Assembly: GCF_007748195.1 (NCBI RefSeq)
Contig: NZ_CP037920.1
Span: 1,531,536 to 1,595,535, forward strand
From: Gimesia aquarii
Lineage (GTDB): Bacteria; Planctomycetota; Planctomycetia; Planctomycetales; Planctomycetaceae
Length of the DNA: 64,000 nucleotides
Direction: 5' to 3'
The notes under the pieces are model-generated. The model ran no database searches. It was not told the origin of the DNA and was given only the letters and a program-made list of their open reading frames with translations. Below, one piece after another: positions 34,638 through 44,600 of the stretch; positions within the stretch are counted from its first letter, which is position 1, and each line of letters starts with the position of its first letter. Both the position numbers and the translations under genes were made by a program.

Positions 34638-36074
34638 ATGATGACACTTGAAGAAAAAATTTCCCGTCGTGACCTGCTCAAAAAACTCAGCGCGGCATCT
34701 CTTGGTGCATTGACGATGGGAGCCCCTCGCGCCTGGGCCAATACCGAAGCGGTCAAACAACCGCACGCAAAGGCCGATTCCTGCATTCTCATCTGGCTCG
34801 CAGGAGGCATGGCTGCCCCTGACACGTTTGATCCGAAACGCTATCTGCCTTTTGAAAAAGGGCTCGAAGTAGAAAAAATTCTGAGCACATTCCCGGCGAT
34901 TGATACCGCAGTCGACAATATCAAAATTACAAAAGGCATGGAGCAGATCGCAAAAGTTATGGATCGAGGCACACTGATCCGCTCTGCAGTGCAGCCGGAC
35001 CTTGGTCACATTCTGCATTCCCGCCACCAGTATCATTGGCACACCGGATATGTTCCGCCTCTCACAGTAGCTGCTCCGCACATCGGGGCCTGGATGGCGA
35101 AGGTGCTTGGGCCGAAAAATCCGGTTGTCCCGCCATTCATTAATATTGGCCAGCGGCTTGAAGGCGTTGGGGAAAAGGAAGAGCTCAAAGCCTTCACCAC
35201 TGCCGGCTTCTTTGGAACGGAATACGGCCCGATGAACCTACCCTACCCGAAAGACGCTGTTCGCTCTGTCCAACCACCAAAGGGGATGGAGCCCGGAAGG
35301 TTCGCCAATCGTTACCGGCATTATCGTCAGTTGATCGACAAAAACCCAAACCGTGAATGGATGAGCGATTACCAGCAGGAATCGATGCTGCGTTCGATGG
35401 AAGCGGCACATCGTCTGTTACAGTCGAAGGAAAAGCATGCCTTCGACCTGACTCTTGAGCCAAAGGAGTCTCGAGAGATTTACGACACAGGACGGTTTGG
35501 ACGGGGTTGTCTTCTGGCACGCCGTCTGGTTGAGTCAGGCGCTCGATTTGTCGAAGTGACCACCGAATACATCCCCTTTATCCATTGGGATACGCACGAA
35601 AATGGTCACACCACTGTGAAACGTCTCAAGCAGGAGATCGATCGACCGATCGCGCAGCTTGTTCTCGATCTCGAAGTAAAAGGGCTACTTGACCGGACTC
35701 TTGTCATCATTGCCAGCGAGTTCAGCCGTGACATGATGATCGAAGGGGTTCCCGGTTCGAATGCGAAAGATCAGTCACGCGCCAAGACCGAGAAACTTGC
35801 AGAGATGAAGCACTATGGTTTGCACCGTCATTTCACTGGTGGCACAAGCGTCGCCCTGTTTGGTGGCGGCGTCAAAAAGGGCTTTCTCTACGGTAAGACG
35901 GCCGATGAGCGGCCTCTGCTTGCGATCGAAAACCCAGTCTCCGTTGAAGACTTACATGCTACGATCTTCACCGCGATGGGTATTAGTCCGAAAACAGCTT
36001 ACGACGTCGAGAAACGGCCCTTCTTTGCGACAAAGGACGGACACGGCAAACCAGTGACAGAAATATTCGCCTGA
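34638..36074 (+). CDS. DUF1501 protein (sulfatase/phosphatase-like fold, Tat-exported)
   Basis: 478 aa. A twin-arginine signal, SRRDLLKKLSAASLGAL, lies at 9-25, so it is exported folded. DUF1501 features follow: WLAGGMAAPDTFDPK, HILHSRHQYHWHTGY, GRFGRGCLLARRLVESGARF, FIHWDTHENGH and the late FSRDMMIEG region with GLHRHFTGGTSVALFGGGV. The fold is alkaline-phosphatase/sulfatase-like, and acidic and His ligands are in place. No substrate is known. It is paired with the PSD1 gene (18-base gap). A second ATG at 34641 is possible. Confidence 0.9.
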   Translation: MMTLEEKISRRDLLKKLSAASLGALTMGAPRAWANTEAVKQPHAKADSCILIWLAGGMAAPDTFDPKRYLPFEKGLEVEKILSTFPAIDTAVDNIKITKGMEQIAKVMDRGTLIRSAVQPDLGHILHSRHQYHWHTGYVPPLTVAAPHIGAWMAKVLGPKNPVVPPFINIGQRLEGVGEKEELKAFTTAGFFGTEYGPMNLPYPKDAVRSVQPPKGMEPGRFANRYRHYRQLIDKNPNREWMSDYQQESMLRSMEAAHRLLQSKEKHAFDLTLEPKESREIYDTGRFGRGCLLARRLVESGARFVEVTTEYIPFIHWDTHENGHTTVKRLKQEIDRPIAQLVLDLEVKGLLDRTLVIIASEFSRDMMIEGVPGSNAKDQSRAKTEKLAEMKHYGLHRHFTGGTSVALFGGGVKKGFLYGKTADERPLLAIENPVSVEDLHATIFTAMGISPKTAYDVEKRPFFATKDGHGKPVTEIFA

Positions 36075-36104
36075 GATGTATCCAATAATAGAATTAAGTA
36101 AGCG

Positions 36105-36944
36105 ATGATGAATCGATTCTGTCTTATTTTTCTAAGCCTGTTCAGTATCACGGTGGCGACCGCCGCAGAACCCGTAATTACAGAAGGCAACAAGTCTCTG
36201 CCACTGCCGGGTGAGTCCTTCAAGCTCAATGGTCACAACGCCTTTGTTATTCTGCCACCGAATACAGACGCCAACATTCCATGGATTTGGTACGCTCCCA
36301 CCCTTAGCGGACTACCGGCCAAATCCGAGGTTTGGATGTTCAAACAATTTCTCGCGAAAGGCATTGCCATCGCGGGCATCGACGTTGGCGAATCTTTTGG
36401 CAGTCCACAGGGGCGAAAGATCTACACAACCTTCTTTGATTATCTAGTAAAGAAACGCGGCTTTCGCAAGAAGCCATGCCTGCTGGCACGCAGCCGCGGC
36501 GGATTGATGCTTTATAGCTGGGCGGTTGAGCATCCGCAATCCGTGAGCGGAATCGCTGGTATTTATCCGGTCTGTAACATTAAGAGTTATCCCGGCATCG
36601 CGCGTGCCGCTGGCGCTTATGGGTTAACCCCCACACAATTCAAACTGGAATTGTCAAAACATAATCCAATCGATCGGCTAAAATCACTGGCCAAGGCCAG
36701 AGTACCCCTGTTTCATATTCATGGTGATAATGACAAGGTTGTGCCTTTGGAAGCAAACTCCGCAGAACTGGCCAGTCGTTACAAGGACTTTGGTGGTCCC
36801 GTTGAAATTGAAGTGGTCGCGGGGCAGGGACACAATATGTGGAAAGGCTGGTTTGAATCCCAAAGACTTACCGACTTCGCGACAGCTTGCGCGCTTGGGC
36901 AACCCCTGGAAAAACGTAAAGCGGCAGCCCGCTTAGAGCGCTGA
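36105..36944 (+). CDS. Secreted alpha/beta hydrolase
   Basis: 279 aa with signal peptide (1-20). The nucleophile elbow is ARSRGG with Ser130; the first elbow Gly is replaced by Ala. The acid is in HGDNDKVVP and the His in GQGHNMW near the C-terminus. The overall form is a prolyl-oligopeptidase/dienelactone-hydrolase type esterase. It lies 30 bases after the DUF1501 gene, so it is probably the last gene of a PSD1-DUF1501-hydrolase operon acting on an extracellular substrate. Confidence 0.84.
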   Translation: MMNRFCLIFLSLFSITVATAAEPVITEGNKSLPLPGESFKLNGHNAFVILPPNTDANIPWIWYAPTLSGLPAKSEVWMFKQFLAKGIAIAGIDVGESFGSPQGRKIYTTFFDYLVKKRGFRKKPCLLARSRGGLMLYSWAVEHPQSVSGIAGIYPVCNIKSYPGIARAAGAYGLTPTQFKLELSKHNPIDRLKSLAKARVPLFHIHGDNDKVVPLEANSAELASRYKDFGGPVEIEVVAGQGHNMWKGWFESQRLTDFATACALGQPLEKRKAAARLER

Positions 36945-36979
36945 TCAACACAGTGACCACATACAACTCGCCGCATCGC

Positions 36980-37264
36980 TTATGCCACCTCCAGTTCTTT
37001 GAGTAAAAAAAGGAATACGAGCAAGGCAAACAAGATTGCGCAAGCTGCGGACGTGGCATGGACTATTAGAAAGGATTGCCAGCCATTCCAAGGCTGAAAC
37101 CCTTCGCTGACCTTGTGTTTCATGAACGATGTCTGCAGAATCTCAACGATCCAGACACGGCTAATCGTATGAAGCAATCACGAGCAGGCGATCAGTCCAA
37201 TAAAAGTGACCAGAAGTTGTATCACGATTCTTGAAAAAAATCTTTTCGTTGAGTGTGTATTCAT
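36980..37264 (-). pseudogene. Small membrane protein gene interrupted by an in-frame TGA
   Basis: The frame opens at the ATG at 37264, which overlaps the devA stop by four bases (ATGA), and runs 93 codons to a stop at 36980. Codon 29 is TGA, after ...LLVTFIGLIACS. The second part reads LLHTISRVWIVEILQTSFMK and on to a strong TM segment (AACAILFALLVFLFLL) near the C-terminus. The coupling, the frame kept on both sides and the two membrane segments argue for a once intact fifth gene of the dev operon, inactivated by one point mutation. A sequencing error would also explain it. I do not recognise the family. Confidence 0.62.
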
Positions 37265-37968
37265 TCACTGGCTTTACTTAACGCGCTTGAATCTTTGATC
37301 CGTCCATCCTCCATCTCGATGATTCGGTCTGCAATATCCAGTACTCGGGAATCGTGTGTCACCATGAGAATTGGAACTCCACGCTCTCGTGCGAGTTTCT
37401 TCAACAGATCGACGATACTCCTACCAGATTTGCTATCTAATGCGGCAGTTGGTTCGTCTGCCAGGATCAAAGAAGGATTGCCAACTAGCGCACGAGCAAT
37501 CGCGACGCGTTGTCTTTGCCCCCCGGACAGGCCAGAGGGTTCGTGCCTCATGCGATCGCTTAAGCCAACGACAGCCAAAGCCTCGGCAGACCTGGAAACG
37601 ATCTCGTTTGACGACACAAGTCCCTGCATTTCCAGCATCAATTCGACATTCTGTGCTGCCGTCAGAAAGGGGAGTAAATTGTGCTGTTGAAAAATGAATC
37701 CAATCTGCTTGCGTAGTGAAACCAGTTCTGACTCTGTCGCTTGATGCAACGAATGGTCTAGAACGGTTAACTCTCCCTCCTGAACTTGTCGTAGGCCGCC
37801 AATCAGGGTCAATAGTGTCGTTTTGCCGCTGCCACTCGGGCCAGTCAGTAATACGATCTCCCCCGCTTCGACCGAAAAACAGATGTCGAACAAGATTTGC
37901 TTTTGCAGTTCTCCATTGCCGAATGAGAAACAGAGGCTGTTTGCAACGATGGGAGTAGGATTCGACAT
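37261..37968 (-). CDS. devA: ABC transporter ATP-binding protein, DevA family
   Basis: 235 aa. Walker A is GPSGSGKT (43-50), the Q-loop is at QQHNLLPFLTA, the signature LSGGQRQRVAIARAL at about 147-161, Walker B LILADEPTAALD and the H-switch MVTHDSR. DevA/MacB-like. With DevB and DevC it forms a tripartite exporter, known in cyanobacteria for glycolipid export to the envelope. In this host the cargo is unknown. It directly abuts devC (stop and start adjacent), and its stop overlaps the start of a small membrane gene. Confidence 0.88.
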   Translation of the reverse strand: MSNPTPIVANSLCFSFGNGELQKQILFDICFSVEAGEIVLLTGPSGSGKTTLLTLIGGLRQVQEGELTVLDHSLHQATESELVSLRKQIGFIFQQHNLLPFLTAAQNVELMLEMQGLVSSNEIVSRSAEALAVVGLSDRMRHEPSGLSGGQRQRVAIARALVGNPSLILADEPTAALDSKSGRSIVDLLKKLARERGVPILMVTHDSRVLDIADRIIEMEDGRIKDSSALSKASE

Positions 37969-39135
37969 CTAGAACACGTCTGCTGGTTGAGCGGAAGAGA
38001 GTTGTCTAATTGCAATCAGGCCTGATAGACCACACATCGATAAAGTCACGACAAACACTGTCACCGCACGATCAATAGTCATGATAATTGGCATTTGGAT
38101 CGCATCTGTAGCGACCGAATAAATACCGAGAGCCATTAGAAAGCCTGGGACAAACCCAAAAATGGAAAAGATCACGGCTTGGCTGAGGACGATTCGAACC
38201 AGAAATGATTGTCGAAATCCCATCGCTTTCAGCGTTGCATAGTGAGGCAGATGGTTTGTGACCTCTGTGTACAGGATTTGGTAAACGACCACAAAACCGA
38301 TGAAGAACCCAACAGCCGTACCCATACCAAAGATAAAGTCGAGAGGGGCGGTTTCTCTTAAGTAGGTTTCTTCGGCATCGACCAAATCTTGACAAGGCAA
38401 AACGCGGGCTTCTTTGCCGAGAAGCTCAGAGAGTGTACTGGCCACAGCCTGAGGGTCCGAATCACTTGTTAATCGGACCAAACCGATATCGATCGAGCCG
38501 GGGTTGCGATCAGGAAAAAGCCTGAGGAAATTTGCTGGAGATACATACAAATTGCCGTCCGTATTAATGGACACACCCACGGAAACGGAACCGACGACGT
38601 GGACTTCTCGATGATTGACCTCCGTGATCACGTTCCGACTTTTATCAAGTTCGTCAGCAACAGGACCATAGGTGGGTCGGCTTTGCCGGTCAAAACAAAT
38701 GCGGTCAGCACGCTCAAGTATCTGCTGCATTGACTCGTAGCCGGGTAGATCCATCATTGGTCGGTCTGGATCGATTCCATACACGCTGATCGGAAACTCG
38801 ATATCACTCCACGGATTGCGAAATACAGCGCGCCCAACATAGAGAGATTGCACCCGCTCGACCTCTGGATGTGCCATCACCCGGTAGAACATACTTCTTG
38901 GGACGGAAGAAGGTTGAAAAATTGTTTTCGTCCGCGGGCTGACGACAACGACATCTGCCGTCAGGCGTTTCGCGACCGCGATACTGCTATCGATGGCTCC
39001 GCGGCGAATACCCAGTTGCACTAACATCAGCATGACTGCAACAATCACGCCAGCGGAAGCCACGAGTAACTTGGTCTTATTGTGGCTGACTTGCTGCCAC
39101 CCCACACGAAGACTCGCAGGCAGACGAACCATCAA
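37969..39135 (-). CDS. devC: ABC exporter permease, DevC family
   Basis: 388 aa. It has the FtsX/MacB-like layout: an N-terminal TM (about 22-42), a periplasmic region of about 220 residues (VVVSPRTKTIFQPSSVPRSM ... NFLRLFPDRNPGSIDIG), then three TMs after residue 265, with the DevC-type cytoplasmic coupling HYATLKAMGF. The last residues PADVF are followed at once by the devA ATG. The start overlaps the devB stop by four bases. Confidence 0.88.
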   Translation of the reverse strand: MMVRLPASLRVGWQQVSHNKTKLLVASAGVIVAVMLMLVQLGIRRGAIDSSIAVAKRLTADVVVVSPRTKTIFQPSSVPRSMFYRVMAHPEVERVQSLYVGRAVFRNPWSDIEFPISVYGIDPDRPMMDLPGYESMQQILERADRICFDRQSRPTYGPVADELDKSRNVITEVNHREVHVVGSVSVGVSINTDGNLYVSPANFLRLFPDRNPGSIDIGLVRLTSDSDPQAVASTLSELLGKEARVLPCQDLVDAEETYLRETAPLDFIFGMGTAVGFFIGFVVVYQILYTEVTNHLPHYATLKAMGFRQSFLVRIVLSQAVIFSIFGFVPGFLMALGIYSVATDAIQMPIIMTIDRAVTVFVVTLSMCGLSGLIAIRQLSSAQPADVF

Positions 39136-40229
39136 GGTAGCCCCCTATCAACTGACAGATCTCTTGACCCTTCTGGCTTGATCACCACCTCGACTCTGGC
39201 ATTCGAAAGCCGCGCGAGCGCCTGTACAATGTCAGGTTCCAAGTCGATGCGCACTTCAACTACGCGGGCATCCACATCGCTCACGGGATCGACAGAGAGA
39301 ACGTCTTGGCGGCCGACGAGCTGCCCAATTTCAGCAATGGATCCCTTGAACCGTTGATTCATCGAGATGACACTCATTTCAGCGGACATGCCAACAGACA
39401 ATTTAGCGATATCAGCCTCAAAAATTTCGGCTACGACTTGGAGATGTTCCATGTCTGCCAACTCTAGAATTCCTTGGTCGCCAATCGTCTCGCCCGCATG
39501 CGCGTGAAGCTTCAGCACTTTGCCATCAATAGGCGCAAAAACTTGAGTGGCTTCGAGTAAAGCTAATTGGAGTTGCAGTTCAGCTTCCGCTGTCTTTAGC
39601 TCGGCTTCTGATAGTGTGATATCGACCGCACGGACATTCTCCATGGCCGCTAATTCACTTGTAAACTGCTGAATGTTTAGGACCGCTTCGTCAAAACGCA
39701 GCTGAACCTTTTCAAGTTCATGAACGGTGATCGCCTTGGAATAATCAAGCCGCTTTGAACGTTCCAATTCCTTTCGAAGCGACTCCATCCGCGTGCGTAC
39801 GAGCTTCAGTTCGGCACGCTTCGCGTCTATAGTCTCAGGCTCTTCGCCGGATTTGATTTTTTGGAGTCTCGCTAGAGCAGTTGCAACGTTTGCTTTCGCT
39901 ACCGCAACTTCACTAGATCGTTGAGCAAATGTATCAAACGTGGCAAGCAACTGCCCCTTTTGTACGATATCTCCTGTATTAACGTGTAACTCCGTGATGA
40001 CTGACGAGCGAGAACCACCCCAAGGGGAAATACGCCGAATGCGACTACGCGGTTCAATTCGACCGAGCGCACCAATCCATTTATCCTGTTCCTCGGAAAG
40101 AAAACGCGACTTTGCATTACCCGCAACGACACTTCGCAACTCACTCTTGTTTGAGCTAAGTGCAGCGATAGCGATTGTCGCGATAACAACGATTGCGAAG
40201 ATGATGTTCCAGGACCGGCTTAGCTTCAC
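39132..40229 (-). CDS. devB: HlyD-family periplasmic adaptor, DevB-like
   Basis: 365 aa membrane-fusion protein: N-terminal anchor (7-25), lipoyl half-motifs (ISPWGGSRSSVITELHVNTG, then GDIVQKGQLLATFD and later APIDGKVLKLHAHAGETIG), and a long coiled-coil hairpin between (about 105-215). The beta-barrel region contains DMEHLQVVAEIFEADIAKL. It links the DevAC pump to an outer-membrane channel, which is not encoded here. It overlaps the tetR stop and the devC start by 4 bases each. Confidence 0.88.
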   Translation of the reverse strand: MKLSRSWNIIFAIVVIATIAIAALSSNKSELRSVVAGNAKSRFLSEEQDKWIGALGRIEPRSRIRRISPWGGSRSSVITELHVNTGDIVQKGQLLATFDTFAQRSSEVAVAKANVATALARLQKIKSGEEPETIDAKRAELKLVRTRMESLRKELERSKRLDYSKAITVHELEKVQLRFDEAVLNIQQFTSELAAMENVRAVDITLSEAELKTAEAELQLQLALLEATQVFAPIDGKVLKLHAHAGETIGDQGILELADMEHLQVVAEIFEADIAKLSVGMSAEMSVISMNQRFKGSIAEIGQLVGRQDVLSVDPVSDVDARVVEVRIDLEPDIVQALARLSNARVEVVIKPEGSRDLSVDRGLP

Positions 40230-40885
40230 TTTAGGCCCTCTTTCCGTCGTTTTGTTCGCTGAGTCGATTTTTTGCTCTTGGTCGATTGCTCTTTGCTGTC
40301 TTCTCGGGGTGACAGTCCCACGCGGCTTCGGAATTCATTGCCCACACGAGCGAATAGCTCGTCTTTTGGGTCGATTAACCCCAATAGCTGCCAAACCAGA
40401 AGACCGTCAATCGCGAGCCAAATCAGCATCTGCTCCAGACCAACAGACTCATCTTCGAGTAAACGATCGCGCAACTCTGTTCCCATTTCGGTAAGGGGGC
40501 CGATGCTGGTACTACGATCAGCAGCTAACGTGAGCATTGATAGCATAAATTTGAAAATGATCGATGGGTCAAGCTCCTGTTTCGTAGTTTCCAACTCCGC
40601 ATCTGAAGGAAACATGCATGAAACAATTCCACGCGCCCAGCGCATTTCCGAATTGGGGTCAGACGCAATTCTGCCCAAGAGCATATGTTGGCCAACTTCT
40701 GCAAAATGCTGTAGCGTGCCGTGCATTAACTCTTCTTTTGTACCAAAATGATAAAGCAATCCACCTTTGCTGACTCCGGCTTCTGCAGCTACGGCATCCA
40801 AGCTCATCGAAGAGAATCCGTCCCTCGCGGCAACAGCGATTGCTGCTTCACAGATTTTGTTTCGAGATTCGCTAGCTTTGGACAT
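40226..40885 (-). CDS. TetR/AcrR-family regulator of the dev operon
   Basis: 219 aa. The HTH is SSMSLDAVAAEAGVSKGGLL, then YHFGTKEELMHG. The C-terminal domain is of the YbiH type (LDPSIIFKFML, LIWLAIDGLLVWQLLGLIDP) with a very basic tail (KKSTQRTKRRK). It is the first gene of tetR-devBCA. The operator ACCGTC-TG-GACGGT lies in the spacer of its own promoter, so autoregulation of the whole operon is probable. It is induced, presumably, by a substrate of the exporter. Confidence 0.9.
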   Translation of the reverse strand: MSKASESRNKICEAAIAVAARDGFSSMSLDAVAAEAGVSKGGLLYHFGTKEELMHGTLQHFAEVGQHMLLGRIASDPNSEMRWARGIVSCMFPSDAELETTKQELDPSIIFKFMLSMLTLAADRSTSIGPLTEMGTELRDRLLEDESVGLEQMLIWLAIDGLLVWQLLGLIDPKDELFARVGNEFRSRVGLSPREDSKEQSTKSKKSTQRTKRRKEGLK

Positions 40886-41504
40886 AAATTCTCCTTGGAC
40901 TCTTTTATTGTACCGTCTGGACGGTTTGTGTCAAGCTCAATTTTACTTGAGTACTCTGTCTGATTTCCATATCAACGATCACAAACCTGAAATAGCCGAT
41001 GATTCGTGAACCACCGTAACGAGCTCTAAATATTGATCGAAGGATAGTGAGCATTCCTTTTTGAAGATCTGATGTTGGACTCGTAGGGAACATTTCGCAT
41101 CTGCAAGTTAATCCCGAGCAATCTGCATGGCAATTGCTTGAGTGTTGAGAACACCTCTTGTAATTCATAGAAGCTCCTAAAGGAAAAAAGTGTATTTCTA
41201 AGCGAGTCCATCATGAACCTGTTATCGTAAGTGAAATCCCAAAATACATGGTAGGGGTAGTGGTTGTTTTTGCGGCCACCGCTCATGTTCTTTTTAACTA
41301 TCAGCGAAACATGCCAAGCTTGTCGGCCTTGGACGTCTTTTGCAGCCGATCGAAGAGCCCAATGATCTGGTTCAAGAGCTAATGACTGTCTGCCTATCCG
41401 AAATGGAAGAAAAAAACTACGGAAGAAATTAAAAAAGCAAAACACCACAGGTTTACCTGTGATGGGATTGAGCATTGACAACAAAAAAATGACGAAGTTT
41501 GTAG
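40886..41504. other. Region upstream of the tetR-dev promoter
   Basis: Beyond the promoter at 40907-40934, this stretch holds a 152-codon minus-strand frame (41026-41484) with no recognisable domain. One part (KKNMSGGRKNNHYPYHVFWD) looks protein-like, but I cannot assign it. No repeat or RNA was recognised. Confidence 0.35.
40907..40934 (-). promoter_or_regulatory. Promoter and operator of tetR-devBCA
   Basis: On the minus strand, TTGACA (40929-40934) and TACAAT (40907-40912) are 16 bases apart, close to a consensus sigma-70 promoter. The perfect dyad ACCGTCTGGACGGT (40912-40925) sits in the spacer, so repressor binding would directly block polymerase. Confidence 0.85.
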
Positions 41505-41621
41505 GATCAGAAATCTCTGTCAGGGACCGAGTTCATGGATGGCAAGCTCGACGAGATAAAGATTTGGAATCAGGCCTTGACGTCTGAGCAGGTTCAAGTG
41601 GAGTGGGAAGCGACCAATTGA
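41505..41621 (+). pseudogene. Relic of a LamG/concanavalin-like domain C-terminus
   Basis: A plus-strand frame reads DQKSLSGTEFMDGKLDEIKI then WNQALTSEQVQVEWEATN and a stop. This is the typical end of a LamG-like jellyroll domain (G-x-hDE-hxhW-xxALs-xE). The frame is closed upstream by a TAG at 41502-41504, and no other part of the gene is present. It ends 13 bases before the 3' end of the convergent M56 gene. Confidence 0.72.
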
Positions 41622-41634
41622 TTTACTGCGATTC

Positions 41635-44600
41635 TTACTTTGGTTTGTTCTCTGGAACATTCGAACTGTCATCAGATTTTTTTGGCATTACAACTGGTGG
41701 GAACTTTATGTTGCCAACATTTTTTGTTTGGTTTGCTTGAACAGCGATGTCCGTTAATACGTGTCCGCTTGCGTTAGCTGACATACCTGAGATCGTGTAC
41801 TTTTTACCTGGTACTAAGCCTTGAATGAGGAACCACCCTTCTTTATCCGTCACTAATCGAGGCGCTTGGACTCCAATTCTCTCTAGTGGCAAACCTTTAC
41901 CGCTGAGCATGACATCTGGAACAGGATCACCAACTTCATCCACTAATCGTCCTCGTACGCTGCCAGCCGGTTCCATCTGAATCACGATTTCTGCAGGTGG
42001 TTTGCCTTCCAGATGGTAGCTGCCAATGAGATTTTTCTGTGGGTAATAGGCGTGTAGGGTTCGCGGTTGATCGGGATAGTAGCCTTGAATCAAAAACTGT
42101 TTGTTACGAATCGGTAGCCCCCAAGATTCCAGATTTCGGTAGTACGTCCCACTGACAAACCCACCGTCGAGCGACTCTCCGTTTTCATCAATCATTCTGC
42201 CTGGGATATCAACTCCGGAAGTCAGTTTCATTTCGATCTCAACTGGTTCAGAACCAACCTGCGGATTGATTTCTCGAAGGAGATGACAGTACGAAGGTAT
42301 TAAGGCGGGAACCGTATCAAGTTGCTTGTACTTACCGATGTTGATTTTAACTTTTGCTGTGATGGACTCTATTCCCACTCCTCTACGATAGCGGGTATGG
42401 TCATAGGCCATGAAAGTAACAATTCCCTTTCCGGGTAGTACGGGAATTTTAAAATGACCTTCCCTGTCGGTCCGCCGCTCGAAGACATTGAATAAAAAAA
42501 CGGTGTGGTTCAACTTTGAGGGCTTTTTAGTATTGAACGCATAGTATTTAACGAGTCCACGTACAGGCTTTCCAGTACGCTCATCGACCACCTGTCCGCG
42601 AACCCACACTCCTTTGGTTAGCTTGATTTCCGGAATTGTTTGCGGCTGCTCTGTTTGTGCCGGGACCTCAACAGTTACCGGAAGGTAAGTGGTATCGATT
42701 GGGGAATGCACATAGATCCGCTCCTGTCGTTTTTTCTTAATGGCCGGGAGCCCTTCCAGGCGATAGCGACCATCGGCATCTGTGGTATCGTTAATATGAT
42801 TTTTACCACCGCCGGTGAATGTAACGAAAGGACCAGCACTTACGAGTGCTCCTGAAATCGGTTTACCCGTTTCAGCATCAGTCACTCGACCAACAACAGG
42901 TATTGAATCACTAACAATGTGCGTAAACTTGGCTGGAAAATAGATTTCTTTAGGCAGAGAGTTAATTCCCCTTTGAGAAGTTTTATCTTTCCAAGAATGA
43001 GGCACAACAATTTTTTCGCCTCGACGCGTGCGCGCGGATATCATATTTGCTTCGATGCCGGGGCCACTGACCAGCAGTTTGGCAATTCGTTCTTTCCCGA
43101 TTTCCCGTATTGTAAAGTATCCATCAGCGTCTGTATGAACATCGGGAATAACCGATGGCATTTGGGGGCCGTTATGGCTCTCCGGTGTAAAATTTCGAAG
43201 CGAATAAAAGTCGGCCTCTTTCTTTTTTGCGGCTTGTTCCCAGGCATCAAGGTTATTTTCTGCATTGAGCCAGACTCGATCAACACGCACGCGGGCTCCT
43301 TTAACTGGCTTGCCTTCGATATTCATAATACGACCAGTAATGGGTACCTCATCTGGTACGAGTTGCAGGACCGGTTTCTGTTTTGCCAAATAATTAGAAT
43401 AACTTTTTCTTCTCGAAGCAGGCAGCAGTTGCAGAGTACGTCCGGTTGTCTCAAAAACGGACGAGGAACCTCTGGCGAATCCGAATCCATCCGCAGCAGC
43501 AACGAGAGTGTAAGCCAGATAATAAATATCGGCATCGGGCTCGAATACATCTGAGGATTCGGAATATTGAAACATCCCATTGGCATCGCTAATGGCACGT
43601 GGTTTGATATGAGGGTTGGAGCGAGAGCCTTGCACCCAATACACGGCAAAGATTTTTGCTCCCTCAACGGGAGTTCCATCGGGAGCAATGACACGTCCGC
43701 GATACTTCAGAACATATTTTTCCTTACCGCTCTTATTATCTGCTTTTTGTGAATGATTCTGTGCGGGTAAACTGTTTTTTGAATTCGAATCAGGTTTACT
43801 TTCGGATGATTGAGACTGTGGTGTTTCGATTGGTCTGGCGTCGAGCCGTACGGTGCTCAGGCCAGTCACTGTCAGCAGTGCAAATAATAATATCAGAAGT
43901 GTCGGCAACCGCTTTTTCTTTTGCAGCAACGGACGCGGTGGGTCCACGAGCATATTAACCCTACGGAAGAGATTCGATCTGTGATCGCTGATGCCAAGGG
44001 TTCCTGTAAGTAGTGGCTGGTTCTGATTGCGTGCGATCGAAACCAGAAAGTCTGCGTAGTCTTCTGTTGACGGTCCTTGATTTGCTGCGAATGCATCCGC
44101 GAGGAAATCCTGATTAAGAATCAATTGGCGCCGCAACCACCAATAAGCCGGCTGATAGAAACAAACGAATTTCGTTAAACTCGACAGCACTTGTGTGCTG
44201 AAGTCGCCTTGTAAAACGTGAGACCATTCATGAGCAATCGCCCAGCGCAGTGCAGCGGAATTCGGCTTAGCGGCAAGCTCGGTCGGAATCACAATGGTTG
44301 GCCGAAACGCTCCCCACATAATGGGGGTTGGCACTCGGTCACTTACGAGCAGACGAACATGCTTCCCTTTTGCACCAGCGATCGAACTTAGGAGATGCTG
44401 CAATTCATCGCTGGCTAAAATTGCATATTTGGCGATTTGACAACGTCGAGCATAGCCAACCAACCAAATGAGAATCCAGAAACCGACCATCGTAAAATAC
44501 ACTAACTGCATCGTGCGTCCGATACGTAATAGCAATGCAGAATCACTGATTACAGGCACTGTAGCGGGTCGTGCCGACTCTTTCAAATTTTCAATTTCAG

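Noticed and set aside
36980-37264. Selenocysteine at the in-frame TGA of the small dev-linked gene
   Set aside because: No SECIS-like hairpin was seen after the codon and the context (ACS-TGA-LLH) is a membrane helix, not a redox site. A point mutation or error is simpler.
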